Source: Rhodocollybia butyracea
Lineage: Eukaryota > Basidiomycota > Agaricomycetes > Agaricales > Omphalotaceae
DNA length: 64,000 nt
NCBI GenBank assembly: GCA_015501585.1
Contig: JADNRY010000070.1
Location: 186,001-250,000 of the forward strand
Reading direction: 5' to 3'
How positions within the stretch are numbered: the first letter of the stretch is position 1; each line of letters opens with the position of its first letter. Positions 30,776-43,367 of the stretch are shown here, in pieces. Below the pieces are notes generated by a model that was given only the letters and a program-made list of their open reading frames with translations, was not told the DNA's origin and ran no database searches. The position numbers were made by a program, and so were the translations under genes.

Positions 30776-31554
30776 TCTTCGTTCTCAACCAACGGATAAA
30801 CTTATGCTGCTATTTCCCGACGTTTAGCAATAAATTGTTTTGTAAATCTTGCTGCAGCGATCCTTCGCAATTTTATAGCGTGAACACTGAAGTACTGAAG
30901 CTCCAAGGGTCGACTAACCAAAGACACACAAAGGCACAGCTCACCTTAATCTTCCCCTTAAATTTGAATTTCCGGATGAATTCATCTCTACCTTCCGGAA
31001 AGTGTCAAGTTGTTGCGTTCAAGTCGCTTTTCGTTTTCTGCAAGTTTCTTTAGTCTACAGCTTGTTAACGTGCGCAGCGACAGAGTCTGCGGACTGCGAT
31101 CTAACTCTACTTCTGTCAAGCGGTCTTTGAGAGACAAGCGTTGCGGGGAGGAGAGGTTACTTTAGTGATCTTGTCGCTGAGATCTGAATGAATTGCAATT
31201 GATCTCAAATGAAATAAGCAATGATCATCTTGGCGCCTGTGCTTCCGACACCAAGTAACCGACGAACCGTATTTTTTGACTTATTTTTTGAGTGTTTTGC
31301 TGAACCCAGCCTCGCTGTAGCTATCTACGCCTAAAAGCGTGCGGTGCGAAATGTCAGCCCTTTTGAAGCCACGGTCTATTTTTGAAATCCAGTCTCACCC
31401 CAGTAAGCGCTCCAGGATTTGACGAGTTGTTTCATACGGGGATATATCATCAGGTGCGGAACCAGAAATCTCATTCAACGGTGGCAGTGTTCTAGCTTAT
31501 ATGTGGGGAGGATTAGCAATTATTCTTCATCGCTCCGTCCTCCTTCCTTCCACC
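30776..31554. other. Intergenic region between BUD31 and the antiporter gene
   Basis: 779 bp without a convincing gene. It must contain the BUD31 3' end and the antiporter promoter. The ATG at 31555 has a good context (CTTCCACCATGAGC) after a pyrimidine-rich leader (about 31520-31550). Confidence 0.5.
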
Positions 31555-34467
31555 ATGAGCGTTGTCATTGATGTTTTCAAGCGGGCTGCGGCCAACCCAG
31601 TCAGCAAATATCTCGCCTTTCGCTGGACTTTCTATAATGACCCCTCTTCTCTAGGCCGGTATATTTCAGGCCGTTAACCCAGTGGTCTATAGTGCCGCCG
31701 ACCCCTTGAAAATATGGATCGTTCAAAGTAAGAAACGTTGCTTTGTTATCTGTCTAATTGCTCAACTACCTAGTCATAATCATTATGGCAATGGTCCAGC
31801 TGCTTGCTTCAATTTTTGGGCGTATTGGGCAGCCTCGCGTCATCGCAGAAATCATTGGAGGCGTTTTCCTTGGCCCCTCAGTGATGGGACGAATACCAGG
31901 GTATACACAAGCTATATTCAATCCAGATGCCCTTGTGGGTCTCACGCTCACTGCGAACATCGGTCTTGTGTTGTATTTGTTCATTATCGGAGTCGAAATA
32001 GATGGCAATGTCATCAAGAAGAACTTTAAGGTTTCAGCTGCAGTCTCAGCCGCCGGCCTCGTCATTCCCCTTGGCCTTGGCGCTGCTCTCGGTGTTGCCG
32101 TCCACAAACGAATACCCTCCTCCATCGGGTTCCTTTGGTGTTTTCCTGCTCTTCACTGCTGTTGCGGTCGGCATCACTGCATTCCCCGTATTGTGTCGTA
32201 TCTTGACGGCAACCAAACTCCTCGAGACTACTGTCGGCACAGTCACCCTTGCCGCTGGAGTCGGTAACGATGTTGTCGGGTGGATTCTTCTTGCGCTTAC
32301 CGTAGCATTGGTCAATGCGTCTTCTGGGGTAATCGCAGTATACGTTCTCCTTGTCGCTGTTGGATATACGATTTTCTTGCTTTTCCCCGTTAGGTTGGCA
32401 TACCGATGGCTCGCCATGAGGACTGGTAGTCTTGAGGAGGGTACCCCTTCAACCTTCATGATGACCATTACCATCCTGCTCGTTTTCGTTTCTGCGTTCT
32501 TCACGGATATCATCGGTATCCATCCGATCTTTGGCGGGTTCCTCGCTGGTCTTATCATTCCACACACCAATGGTTATGGTATAGCTGTAACGGAGAAGAT
32601 CGAAGATCTCGTAACAATCTTATTTTTACCCCTCGTAGGTACCCATTTAGTTCATTGATGTCGGTGATCTAATCATCATATCATATAGTACTTTGCTCTT
32701 TCTGGTCTCAGCACAAACCTTGGTCTCCTCAATGATCGAACGTCATGGGGCTACGTTTTTCTGATTTGTGCAGTCGCATTCGTTTCGAAATTCGCTGCAT
32801 GCTCGGTAACTGCTAAAGTCTCTGGTTTCAACATCAGAGAATCAGGCGCGATCGGTTCTTTAATGAGTTGTAAAGGGTGCGCTTTTTCTTACTGTCCTGT
32901 TTCACACCTTCTGATGCACTGCCAGATTGGTTGAACTCATCGTGCTTAACATTGGACTGGCAGCAAATGTGCTCAGCGTGAAGACGTTCTCCATGTTTGT
33001 TGTGCACGCCATCTTCTTGACCTTCATGACTACTCCTCTTGTCAACCTCTTTTACCCTCCCAAACATCGTACTCGAATCGGAGACGATGAGCTTGGTCCG
33101 AAAACGACTCCCCGCTCTTCAACAGAGCAAGATGGGGAGGAGCTCACGAATAGGTTTGCCTTGGTCCTCGATCAAATCGAACAATTACCGGCGGCGATGA
33201 CTGTAACACAGCTTCTATGCCCTGCTGCTTCCAATGAGTCTATCGGACCGTCATCCGTTCCATCGTTAGATGAGAAGACTCTTGCCACTGTACCTTCTCT
33301 AGCCACTGTGCCTTATCAGACGCCTTCGGTACCTCCGCAGTCACCCATCTCGCTTACTTTGTTCAGACTTGTCGAGCTCAGTAACCGAACATCCGCGGTT
33401 CTCAAGTCGCATCTCATTCATGCAGACCCTGTAGTCAGCGTATTCAAAACTTTCGCCTGGTTGCTCGGCAGTGGCTTCAAACAACTCAAATTAAAAGTCG
33501 AGGTCGATATTGTTCCAAGGACCAATTCAGTAGTACCGTTGCTAACAGACTGGCGGAAGACGGCGCGGGAATGATTGTCATACCCTGGGCCAGTGGGAAC
33601 GCTACCGAGGATGGGGAAACATATCGTGTCCGAAATCCTTTCGATGGTGTCTTTCATTCGTCAGAATCTCAGGACCAAATCATGTCATCGGTCGTATACT
33701 CCGAATTCATTCGGAATGTATTCCTTACTGCCCCTTGCGATGTCTCTGTATTCGTTGACCGTGGGTTATCATCTCCTGCCGCCTCGGGAGTCGGCCAAAA
33801 CACCCTGCTGATCCTACCTTTCTTCGGAGGCCCGGATGACCGACTGGCATTGAGGGCTTTGGTGAAGATTTGTTCGGGGAATAAGGGTATTCGCGCACTC
33901 GCTGTGCGGTTATCCAAAACAGACACAAGTGACGATGACTCTCTTGATAAGAAACAAAACCTTGAAGTTTTCATTCACAATGTGAGTCTTCTTCGAAGCT
34001 GTTCTTCTACCGTTCTAATCGCTGATCTTGCAATCTAGACTATCGCAGGTGCCGACACTGTCTATGGTAATCTGAACACACACACGCGATTGGCCTCTGA
34101 TACAGCAGATAATCTAATTTGGGAACGTTACGCCTCTCCATCTGCTGACCCCTCGCTCGCCTCGGCACTCTCACAGATAACTTTCAGTACGATCAAGTCG
34201 CCAAAACCGTTACAATCCGTGGTGGAGTTCTTCTCAGGAGTGGAGGTTCAACGAACAGGAAGGAATCATATTGTAGCTGTTCTTGGGCGATCGAGGAGAA
34301 TGGCGGTGGAGAGATTGGACGGCGAGCTGCAGAGTTTGATGTCGCAAAGAAATATTTCTATGGGCAGTGCGGTTAGGAAGACATTGGGAGATGTGGGAGC
34401 GGCGCTGGTTACAACGAGCGTAAATGCTAGCTTGTTGGTTGTACAGACATGCGTCACAAGTTTGTAG
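31555..34467 (+). CDS. KHA1: KHA1-type K+/H+ antiporter (CPA2 family)
   Basis: Six exons: 31555-31599, 31655-31727, 31774-32634, 32689-32876, 32926-33981 and 34039-34467. A Na+/H+-exchanger membrane domain of about a dozen helices comes first (QPRVIAEIIGGVFLGPSVMG, ITAFPVLCRIL, AAGVGNDVVGWILL, LMSCKGLVELIVLNIGLAAN). A large soluble domain follows (TVANRLAEDGAGMIVIPW, ending KTLGDVGAALVTTSVNASLL). The family exchanges K+ or Na+ for H+ in endomembranes such as Golgi. Two single-base frame breaks exist: an extra A in the run at 32106-32108 (HNEYPPPSG restored without it) and a missing T at about 33513 (IVSKDQFSS restored with it). Exon phases otherwise fit exactly, so sequence error is as likely as decay. 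Confidence 0.85.
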
Positions 34468-34837
34468 TGGCGTAGGAGCAATCCGTGATATTTTAATTGC
34501 TTCATCCAAGTTTACTCCTGTAATATAATCCATGGGCGTTTGAACCATTGTACTCCATGCACATGGAGCCTGAGTATGGTGGATCTAGGATTATGGTCCT
34601 CTCCACGCTAAAAAGCAAGCAGGCAATTTATTTTACGTTGAATGGCAAAGCCCGATCGAGCAGTTGCCACTTTCCATCTATAGTTCTTGTACTAGTTTTA
34701 AACGCGATTCCATTGGAAGACGAAATACTCGGACCGTCAAAAACAATCATCGATAAGAAATCGGGCGAAGAAGATCGATGAAGCAGTGTCGTGTCTAAGT
34801 TAATTAACGAGGAGTGGGAGGATTTGGGAGAATCCGG

Positions 34838-34862
34838 TTAAACCTACTACCTACCTACCTAC
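34838..34862 (+). repeat. CCTA-type LINE 3' tail
   Basis: GGTTAAACCTACTACCTACC continues as a CCTA tandem. It matches the end of the LINE remnant at 49912-49942 (GGTTAAACCTACCTACC). Only the tail and perhaps a few bases before it are present, in the 3' flank of the antiporter gene. Confidence 0.55.
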
Positions 34863-35827
34863 CTTTCGGAAATAACGCCGACTCAGATATGTGAGATTTA
34901 GTGGCTATATTTTATTTATTGAACTGCGTCGACTGAGCACCTGTATGTTACTAATATGCTGACTTTCCTCATGGTAGCATGCTTACTTAGAAGATGCTGA
35001 TTGTCCCCTAGCGTCTGTGGAACCCATTAATTTGACTAATTGCTTAGTGTAGTTTGATTTTAAGTTGACTCAATCAATTCGAAGTTACGTACCAGTGTTG
35101 AAGTTAGATACTTATCACAAATAAGCAGCTTCACCTGAAGGATCCCAATTACTCCGAGTCCGAGTCCGAATCCGAGCTCCATGAACCACAAACATTAAAC
35201 CTTGACGACCCCGACACATTGAGTTCCTCGATAGCCGTGTGTAATCCTTGAATAATCGTATACAGAAAGTAGTCAAGGGTAGTATGTACAGCTAAGTATG
35301 TGCGACGGTCAGTTGTCATCTGCTCCATAAGGAGGGCCAGAAGCGTATAGGGGCGGGGTCAGTCTTGACTGCGAAGTGCGAACAAGTGTGGGGATGATGT
35401 ATGAAAAGATCTACAGGGGGCTTCGACTCCCACTCTGAATCTAAAACCCAGCTGTAAGACTCGGATAACGCGCTGATAGTCGGACTTCCAGTGAGTCGTA
35501 CAAATGATAATTACCCCTTTGTGATGCAGACTGGCGAGCTGTGTCCGATGTCATGGTGGGATATAGGCTGGAAATAACAGGTCAGTGTCAGGGACGAGTA
35601 TAAGACATTCAAAATCGTGTGCGTGTCACTGTGTGATAATACTGGATGCGGGACACCAGTCCACTCCATCCCCATTCTGTTTTTCTTTGTCAAAATTTAA
35701 TACTTTATGTTCTTCGTGTTTCATTACCACTTCTCCATCTCCATCTTCATCTCCAATTTCTCCCTCTTGTTTTGGGTCAACCTTTCCATGCTTCTCCTTT
35801 TTAAGAAGAAAGGCGTTCTTTGTTGAT
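34863..35827. other. Intergenic region
   Basis: No gene recognised. A short GAGTCC/GAATCC microrepeat lies at 35154-35180. From about 35490 the sequence is shared with 40126-40470, the 3' flank of the second DUF6535 copy, so the duplicated block starts here. Confidence 0.6.
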
Positions 35828-38132
35828 TTAAGAGTTAGGAAGTGGGGCCCTTGAGCGTGACCCCAAACGTACGCGTTCAGAGTCGGTAAACTCTCGAATT
35901 ACCGTGGAAGAAACTCTGAAGCCCGGCGGATAGTTCAAATATAAAGATTCCAAATTTTCTGGATTATATCCAGATCTTTGGAGCAGTGGTTCCCATACAT
36001 GTGGTGGAAGCCTCAAAGGTAGACCTTCCTTATAGGTATCAAGGACCCAATCTAGGGCGTTTTCAGCGGCAAGTTTTATACATTGTCCAGCATGAAAGAA
36101 TTTGACTGGACTTAGCCCAAGAGCCAATGCTGAAAGAGCAGATGTAATATCGCAATTGTGGTCTGAAATGTTGGACTCATAAATCCAGTGCAAGCGTTGT
36201 ATAGGGAGACGGGAACTGAAATGGATTCCTGCACGAAAGCAACCCTCCAACTCATCCAGATTTGTTGAGGTGCGTAGGTGCTTGCGGATTTCTGAAAATA
36301 CTGAATAAGTTATGACTTCCCCCAGCTTTTCCGACATCCTAGGAGGTAATGCCCCGAGTGACCAAAATAAAACACTCTTTGCAGATGGATTGGAGGTATA
36401 GCGGCCAAGCCATGTAAGGGAAGTTAAATTCTGATCTGGGCGCCGGTAAGCTATGGAACGTTCCCCTTCTTTCCAAGTGTCAGCAATGCTTGACCTATGA
36501 ACGTCCAGTGAATGCATGTGTTGATTCTGCATCTGGTTGTAGGCAGAGATTATGATATTATATGTTCCCCAGAAGAGGTCATAAAGAGTGCGTGAGTAAA
36601 GCAGATGTGTAAGGGTTGTTCTGTAAGAACACTGAACAGTGAATAATGGAAGGACAGTGGCCACGAGGTATATAAGATCAACAGTCACAGAGATGGCACC
36701 AACAATACATGCCATGGCAGTGTTTAGAGGGACGAGAAAGATGATGAGCCCACCGAGGAAGAGTATCAGGGCAAGATGAAGGAAGGTGGGGAGCATTCCA
36801 ATGAGTGGCTGAACACGCCATTTCTCGAGCCCATCAAAGCGGAATTGCCGGATAAATGCTTGTTCCTTTGGTGTGCCTGTGATAATGGACATATACTGAC
36901 GGAGCCACTGCTTTGCAAGCACTGCAAAGAGAGCAACGGAGAGTGAGATAACAAGGCTTGTAAACCATAGCCCATTAATCCATAGATCAAGGATAGTAGG
37001 GGAGAATGAAGGTACTGGTGAGAGGAACGTTCAGGATGGCAGTACTATTTGCATTTGCGCGGACCAGCATGGTTAACTCGCTGAGATAAGATGCAGAGAG
37101 CTGAGTATAGTCTTGAGACAGCGACTGTGATGTTTGTGCCACAAATGTTGTGAGGACAGCAGAGAAAAGACCAGCCTGTAAAGGCATCAATAACTACTAT
37201 TTGAATGATGTACCGGAGCGTACAAAGACCAGTAAGATATCCAAACTGTCCCCAATTCCCCAACCATATCATTGTCGAAAGCGGTTGCTTCATCAACATA
37301 GACCCTCCAGACACGAGCTTCCGCATCAAGCTCATGATAACGTTCATCCTCCGGATATTTGAGTGTATAATCGTAGTTTGCTACCGTTCCATAATCAACA
37401 ACATCGAAAGCAAATACACAAAAATTATTCACATACCTGCTAAAGGATCCCGCGTTGCTTGATCCTTTTTCAATCCAAATCGATGAACCTTGAAAGGTCC
37501 GTTCTTGGTGCCTTGCTCTATCCTCTTCTCTGAACCGGTGACTGTGTACTGTAAATCCGAGATTGTTTTGTGAGGGAATTCAATATACTTGTGAGAGTAC
37601 CACCTGGTGGATCGGATACCTGGGTGGGGAGAGCATCAGTATTCAGTGAATCGGGTACCCAACTTGAAGCAAGGTGAACTCCCGCTTGTTGTGTAGATGT
37701 AGGTTCTGTTACGGGTACAACTTCAATATCAGGCGAGGAGGGTATGGATATATTATGAGAGTTTTCGTTTACACTGAGGGATTCCTCCGGCATACTTCCC
37801 GTTGAAAACTCTGCTGTTGGTCTGATATCAGGCGAGTAAGATCCAGGATCCACATGTTCCTCATTCACGCCCCGAGATTCAGCCAACAAGCGCTCGGATG
37901 GAATGTGAGCAACAAAGGAGGGATCCACTTGAATATTAGTACTTGTTGGCTGAGATGTTACAGGGACGGGAGCTGGATGTGCGGGGTCCGAACTTCGGAA
38001 TCGTAGGATAGTAGCCTCGCGCTCCTCGCGCGCCTGCATCATAGAATGCATACTACGCATAAGGGAGAGCATCTCCTCTGAGTAGTCCATCGGTGGCTGA
38101 TTATCGTATAAAGAAACCTCGGATTGAGCCAT
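35828..38132 (-). pseudogene. DUF6535 membrane protein, copy 1 (frame broken)
   Basis: Read on the minus strand, the N-terminus is Ser/Pro-rich and disordered (MAQSEVSLYDNQPP..). The DUF6535 core follows: NYDYTLKYPEDERYHELDAE, EATAFDNDMVGEL, DSLDILLVF, intron, AGLFSAVLTTFVAQTSQSL, WINGLWFTSL, AVLAKQWLRQYMS, and further membrane helices near residues 300-370. A soluble tail ends GSRSRAPLPNS. This family is large in mushroom genomes, probably at internal membranes, function unknown. Compared with copy 2, three single-base indels break it: a missing T near 37573, a missing G opposite 37250-37253 and an extra T opposite 37009-37010. Either it is a young pseudogene or the sequence contains errors. 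Confidence 0.75.
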
Positions 38133-38704
38133 TGGCTGGTGTGGTAGGACGGCTAAAAGGTCAAAGCAAGATTCATTACAAATAAGCGCCCTTCCTTTTC
38201 AACTTTTTGTTGACAACTCACAACAATGTCCTCTCGCTGACAGACTTGCCCGTCTAGCTCATATTTTTTGCTCTACTTTAATCGCAGTCTCCAGGTTACG
38301 GCTTTCCAGCTTCTCAAAATTCAATACATCGTCGTTCAAAAGACAAAAGAGCGATTGTAATTTAATTGTAATCAAGAAGATGCACAAACGGGCTTACGTT
38401 CATAAAGCACAATTGTCGACGATGTTTAAATGCTCTATTATAATAAGGCTGGATACAAAGAGCAAAGAGCCAAGTTAAAGGACGTTTGGAAACAAGGACG
38501 CTTTTAAGGGAATCTGCCAGTTTTTCTGCTTCCAGTCCATCTCAACTTTTCTTCGTATACTGTGCGTCTTTCAGTTTTTCGTCGAATCGAATTTCACACT
38601 GAGCTGACGCGTAGTATAGGTCTCGGAGCAGGAACAATTTTCCCAGAACCCACGCGGCGACTTGAAGCTTTACATCTCCCAGACCTCGCTATTTTCTATC
38701 CGGA
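38133..38704. promoter_or_regulatory. Divergent promoter, duplicated at 43.4 and 45.6 kb
   Basis: The stretch between the DUF6535 start and the zinc-knuckle gene start is about 80-90 percent identical to 43380-43904, and from about 38220 also to 45650-46128. Shared words include GTCCTCTCGCTGACAG, CAGTCTCCAGGTTAC, AAGAGCAAAGAGCCAA and ACAAGGACGCTTTTAAGGG. The two genes therefore move as one block with a common control region. Confidence 0.65.
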
Positions 38705-39348
38705 ATGCAGTCTACGACCACCCCGCGTAGGAAGCCTCATTGCCGAAGCTGTGGAAAGCCTATGGTGGGACATCGACGCAGCGAATGCCCCAGCCCTCGA
38801 ACTCCAGGTGAGTACCCAATCTCCTTGTGCGTGACTATACGTCTCAACGACCTTGCTTAGAAACTATCATGAAGACGCCACAATCATCGCCCTCAAGGGC
38901 GTTTCCCAGAGCGGTTCCGGATCTAGATTACGATGACAGAAAATTGCTCGCCACACCCTCGTTGGAGGACCAACGTATCCCTTTCGTTGTGCCAGTCCCT
39001 GCAGCATCGATCTACCCAACTTCAGAGGTCTCTCATTCTGCAATCCGCCGAGCGTGCGATGATTCTGGGGGAAAATATCACACTGGTGTGTTTTACGCTC
39101 CTGCAGCCATCTCCGACGACACGAAAAATTCTGGAAAGATGATGCATGGGTACAAAGAATGGGCGATCGTTGGCGAGGACGAGAATCTCGTTAAGCGTGT
39201 TGTTCGAGGAGAGAACAACAAGCCGCCTGGTGCTTTTTCTTTCGGGATTGATTTGGTAGAGAGTCCGCGGATGGCGACCTTTACGCAAATGGTGTTTTTG
39301 GGGATTGTAAGCGGGCTGGTGTTGTTGTATGGTCTTTCGCTCATGTAG
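38705..39348 (+). CDS. Zinc-knuckle protein with C-terminal membrane anchor, copy 1
   Basis: Two exons (38705-38807, 38861-39348) give 196 aa. The first exon holds a zinc-knuckle-like CRSCGKPMVGHRRSEC (residues 13-28). The second encodes a compact conserved region (SEVSHSAIRRACDDSGGKYH, GVFYAPAAISDD, MMHGYKEWAIVGED) and ends with one hydrophobic helix (MVFLGIVSGLVLLYGLSLM), a typical tail anchor with nothing after it. I do not recognise the family beyond the knuckle. A membrane-anchored nucleic-acid- or protein-binding adaptor is a guess. This is the intact member of four copies in the window and is divergent to a DUF6535 gene. The start codon was chosen because all copies keep it. Confidence 0.7.
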
Positions 39349-39869
39349 AGGCTCTCGCGCGGGGATTTCTGGACTCGATATAACAATGATTCTACTTATG
39401 AACCGAATCTATATACCATGATACGTCTTCTTCTCCAATTTGACATGATTTTTCATCTTCCTTCTTCGCGTGTTGCACTCTAGATTCTAGACATCCCCAC
39501 AAGTACTCGCCAATCGTCAACTCTCTTGTTCAATCCACGATTCGATCCATACGATCGCAAACCTCTCGATCTTTCTGGTACCTTGTCCGGTCTTGTGCGT
39601 CCTGTCATTACACTGCCATGCTATCATGCAGAATCTCTAGCGGTGTAGACAACACGTTAACTCGCTTTATTAATATTAGATAAATTGTATCGAACGGCCA
39701 GATATCTTTTGAACCGTATAGGAACACATCTTGAGCTGACGGATTTGGTAGGTTCCCAGTTGCGAGGTTTTCGAAACAGTGGGCATACTTCCTCGCGAAA
39801 GTAACTTAGGATTTCGTGAGGATGTTAGTTGCGGTTCAAGCTTCAATTTCACGAGGTCTGATTGTTCTA

Positions 39870-40122
39870 CAATCGCCGGCCCAAGTTAAACCTGATAAGC
39901 TGGCCGTTTTCACTGCCACGTTGTTCGTTCTTCTTGACTTTACAGGCATCAAGAGGCAGATGTGGCGTCGTGCATAGGTCGGCGCCTGATCCCAAGCTCC
40001 TCCAGGCTTTATCTCATTGAGAATCATGTGTGCAGTCTCACAGTTTGATCGAGTTGGTACGATAGCAAAGCATTTTTCCTATCGAGGGTCAGATTTGGCT
40101 TGAAAAGAATGAAATATTCTCG
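39870..40122 (+). pseudogene. F-box gene 5' fragment (relic)
   Basis: The stretch shares its upstream flank and leader with the F-box genes at 47.1, 51.2, 57.4 and 59.6 kb (for example TTTATCTCATTGAGAATCAT). It then shows a decayed start (ATAGCAAAGCATTTTTCCTA for ATGGCGAAGTATCTTTCCCA) and ATCGAGGGTCAGATTTGGCT. It ends abruptly at about 40122, where the DUF6535 3' flank begins. It shows that an F-box gene once followed the zinc-knuckle gene here too. Confidence 0.7.
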
Positions 40123-40476
40123 ACAGTGCACTGATAGTCGGACTTCCAGTGAGTTGTGCAAGTGATAGGTACAGACCGGCGGGCTGTGTCCGATAGGAGG
40201 CTGGAAATAACAGGTCGGTGTCAGGGACGAGTACAAGGCATTCAAAATCGTGTGCGTTGTGGCTGTGTGATAATGCTGGATGCGGGACCATCCTCATTCT
40301 GTTTTTCTTTGTCAAACTTTAATACTTTATGTTCATGTTTCATTTTCAATTTCCCACCTCTCCATCTTCATCTTCATCTCCAATTTCTCCCTCTCGATTC
40401 AGGTCAACCTTTCCATGATTCTCCTTTCTAACTTTCTAAGAAGAAAAAAGACTTTCTTTGTCGGTTTAATTTGGGT

Positions 40477-43367
40477 TTAGTAGTTGGGAAGTGGGGTCGT
40501 TGAGTGCGCCTCAAAACGTGCATGCTCAGAGAGAACAAGCTCTACAATTTTGATAGAAGAAATTGTGTAGCTGAGGGGATAGTTCAGATATTCCAAATTT
40601 TCTGAATTATATCCAGCTCTTTGGAGCAGTGGTTTCCATACAAGTGGTGGAAGGTTCAAAGGTCGACCTTCATGATAGGTTTCAAGGGCCCAGTTAATGG
40701 CATTTTCAACAGCAAGCTCTACAGTCATCTATGACCATTTGGGATGCCATGGTCATTTGGGACAAGCCAAATTATCACACGAAGGATGTACATATCAGCC
40801 TCGGAAATCTGGTCACTGTGAAGAAATAAACAATACCTTCAATCTGTATGAACCTCTCCAGGGATAAGTCAAGAGGTTTCATTGCAAGGAAGTCGAAAGT
40901 GGTATTTGGGACGCGTGACCAATTTTAATCAGACAATTACACTGTCTATGTATCTCTAGATGTCATAGAAATTGGCTATATCAGAAACAATACTTGAAAC
41001 TATAAATTCTGAACCTTACTTGGAGTGCGTCGTCACTGATTCCTTGATAGTTTGAAGAACTGTGGAATCAACGGAAGAGGCCGTCACATCGCAATTCCAA
41101 AAGGGGAAGTGATAACGGAGAAGCAATTCATCCCGTACCTACATATAGCTTATCTTCTGATCTTATCAGCGTGAGTTGTCACATCCCAAATGCTCATTTT
41201 TTATTGATAACAAACTTTTCTGCTGATTTTACTCTGGCACAACTGTTATAATTCCGATATCCATCGGAAGTGAGCAAACATCTTCTATCATACCTACTCT
41301 ACATGCCTAGTATCAAAAAAGCATAGATTCAGTACACTAACATATTAATTTTCCACGAGAAAGATTTGAGTGTCCCAAATGGCCATAGATGACTGTATAC
41401 ATTGTCCAGCATGAAAGAATTTGACTGGGCTTAGCCCAAAAGCCAATGCTGAAAGAGCAGAAGTGATATCACAGTTATGATCTGAGATGTTGGACTCATA
41501 AATTGAGTGCAAGCGTTGGTTGAGTAAATAAGGAGCATCAGAGTCCATTGAGCTGAAATGGCTTCCTGCACGAAACCAAACCTCCAACTCATCTAGATTT
41601 GTTGAGGCACATAAACGTTCATGGATTTGTGATAAGGCATCAGAAAAATCTGTGACCTCTTCTAACTTTTCTGAGGTCTCAGGTGGAAATGCCCCAAGTG
41701 ACTGAAAAAGAACACTCTTTGCAGATGGATTGGAGGTATAATGACCAAGCCATGTAAGGGAAGCTAAACCCAGATTCTGGCGGTGGGCTGCAAAACATTC
41801 CTCTTCTTCCAAAGTATTACCAACCACTGGCATATAGAAACCTGCAGATGCCATATTTATGCGTCGTTTCCATACCCAGTTGTAGGCAGGGGATATCATG
41901 CTATATATTCTCCCAGAGAATTTATGGTGAATGCATGAGTAAAGCAGATGTGTGAGAGTTGTTCTGTAAGGACACTGAACAGTGAATAGTGGAAGGACAG
42001 TGGCCACAAAGTAGAAAACAACAACAGTCACAGAGATAGCACCAATAATATATGCCATAGCGGTGCTTAGAGGGATGAGAAAGATGATGAGCCCAACAAG
42101 GAATAGTATTAGGGCTAGATGAAGGAGGGTGGGGAGCATCCCAATGAGTGATTGAGCCTGCCATTTTTCAAGCCCATCAAAGCGGAATTGCCGGATAAGT
42201 GCCTGTTGCCGGGGTGTCCCAGTGATGATGGACATATACTGATAAAGCCACTGCTTTGCAAGCACTGCAACGAGAGCAACAGAGAGGGAAGTGGCGAGGC
42301 TTGTGAACCAGAGACCATTTACCCAAAGATCAAGGATGGCAGGAGAGAATGTGGCACTGGTGAGAGGAATGTTCGAGATGGTAGCACTATTTATATTTGC
42401 ACGGACCAGCATGGTCAACTCGCTGAGATAAGATGCAGAGAGCTGAGTATAGTCTTGAGACAGTGACTGTGATGTTTGTGCTACAAAAATTGTGAGGACA
42501 ACAGAGAAAAGACCGGCCTGTAAAGTCATTAGTAGTAGTTCCAGATCAAATGATATGTCAAGGAGCGTACAAAGACCAATAAAACATTCAGACTGTCATT
42601 TAATTCCGCGACCATATCATTGTCAAAAGCGGTTGCTTCATCACCATAGACTCTCCAGATGCGAGCTTCCTGGTCTAGCTCATGATAACGTTCATCCTCC
42701 GGATACTTGAGCGTATAATCGTAGTTTGCTACCGTTTGATAGTCAACATCGAAAACAAATGCACAAAAATTATTCACATACCTGCTAAAGGATCTCGTGT
42801 TGCTTGGTCCTTTTTCAATCCAAACCGATGAGCCTTGAAAGGTCCGTTCTTGGTGCTCTTCTCTGAACCAGTGACTGCATACTGTAAATCCAAGATTGTT
42901 TTGTGAAGGGAATTTAATATACTTGTGAGAGTACCAGCTGGTGGATCAGATGCCTGGACGGGGTGAGCAATATTTGGTGGATCAGGTGTCTGAGAAGGGT
43001 GAGCTGAAGTGTGTTGCTCTGTTACTGGCACAACTTGGATATGGGGCGAGGCGGGTATGGATATATTATGGGAGTCATTGTTTACACTGAGAGATTCCTT
43101 CGGCATACTTCCCGCGTGGAATAGAGTTGAAATCTCTGCGGTTAGTCTAAGGTCAGGCGAGGAAGATCCAGGATCCATATTACTTGTTAGCTGAGATGTT
43201 ACGGGGACAGGAGCTGGACGTGCGTAGTCCGAACTTCGGAATCGTAGGATAGTAGCCTCGCGCTCCTCGCGCGCTTGCATCATAGAATGCATACTACGGA
43301 TAAGGGAGAGCATCTCCTCTGAGTAGTTCATCGATGGCTGATTGTCGTCTAAAGAAGCTTTGGATTG
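40477..43367 (-). pseudogene. DUF6535 membrane protein, copy 2 (start lost, split by a MITE)
   Basis: Close paralogue of copy 1 with the same introns. The core reads NYDYTLKYPEDERYHELDQE, MVAELNDSLNVLLVF, then after an intron GLFSVVLTIFVAQTSQSL, LWVNGLWFTSLATSL and VLAKQWLYQYMSI. The original start codon is changed (AAGGCTCAATCC for ATGGCTCAATCC, near 43363), so only an internal Met at 43331 remains. The last third is cut by a 674-bp MITE (40722-41395) after HAGQCI; the 3' part resumes with ELAVENAINWALETY and ends STTPLPNY. In the uninterrupted part the frame is intact, unlike copy 1. Together the two copies give a full ancestral picture, but neither looks complete. Confidence 0.8.
40722..41395. 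mobile_element. 674-bp MITE with TA target duplication inside a DUF6535 exon
   Basis: The inverted ends CAGTCATCTATGACCATTTG and the inverse of CAAATGGCCATAGATGACTG flank the element. TA precedes and follows it (40720-40721 and 41396-41397). DUF6535 copy 1 gives the empty site (AAGTTTTATACATTGTCC near 36070), where the filled copy has AAGCTCTA-element-TATACATTGTCC. A TA duplication fits a Tc1/mariner-type source. No transposase inside. Confidence 0.9.

Noticed and set aside
31766..32570. Long minus-strand frames opposite the antiporter membrane domain
   Set aside because: The plus strand encodes clearly recognisable transport helices; the antisense frames have no domain.
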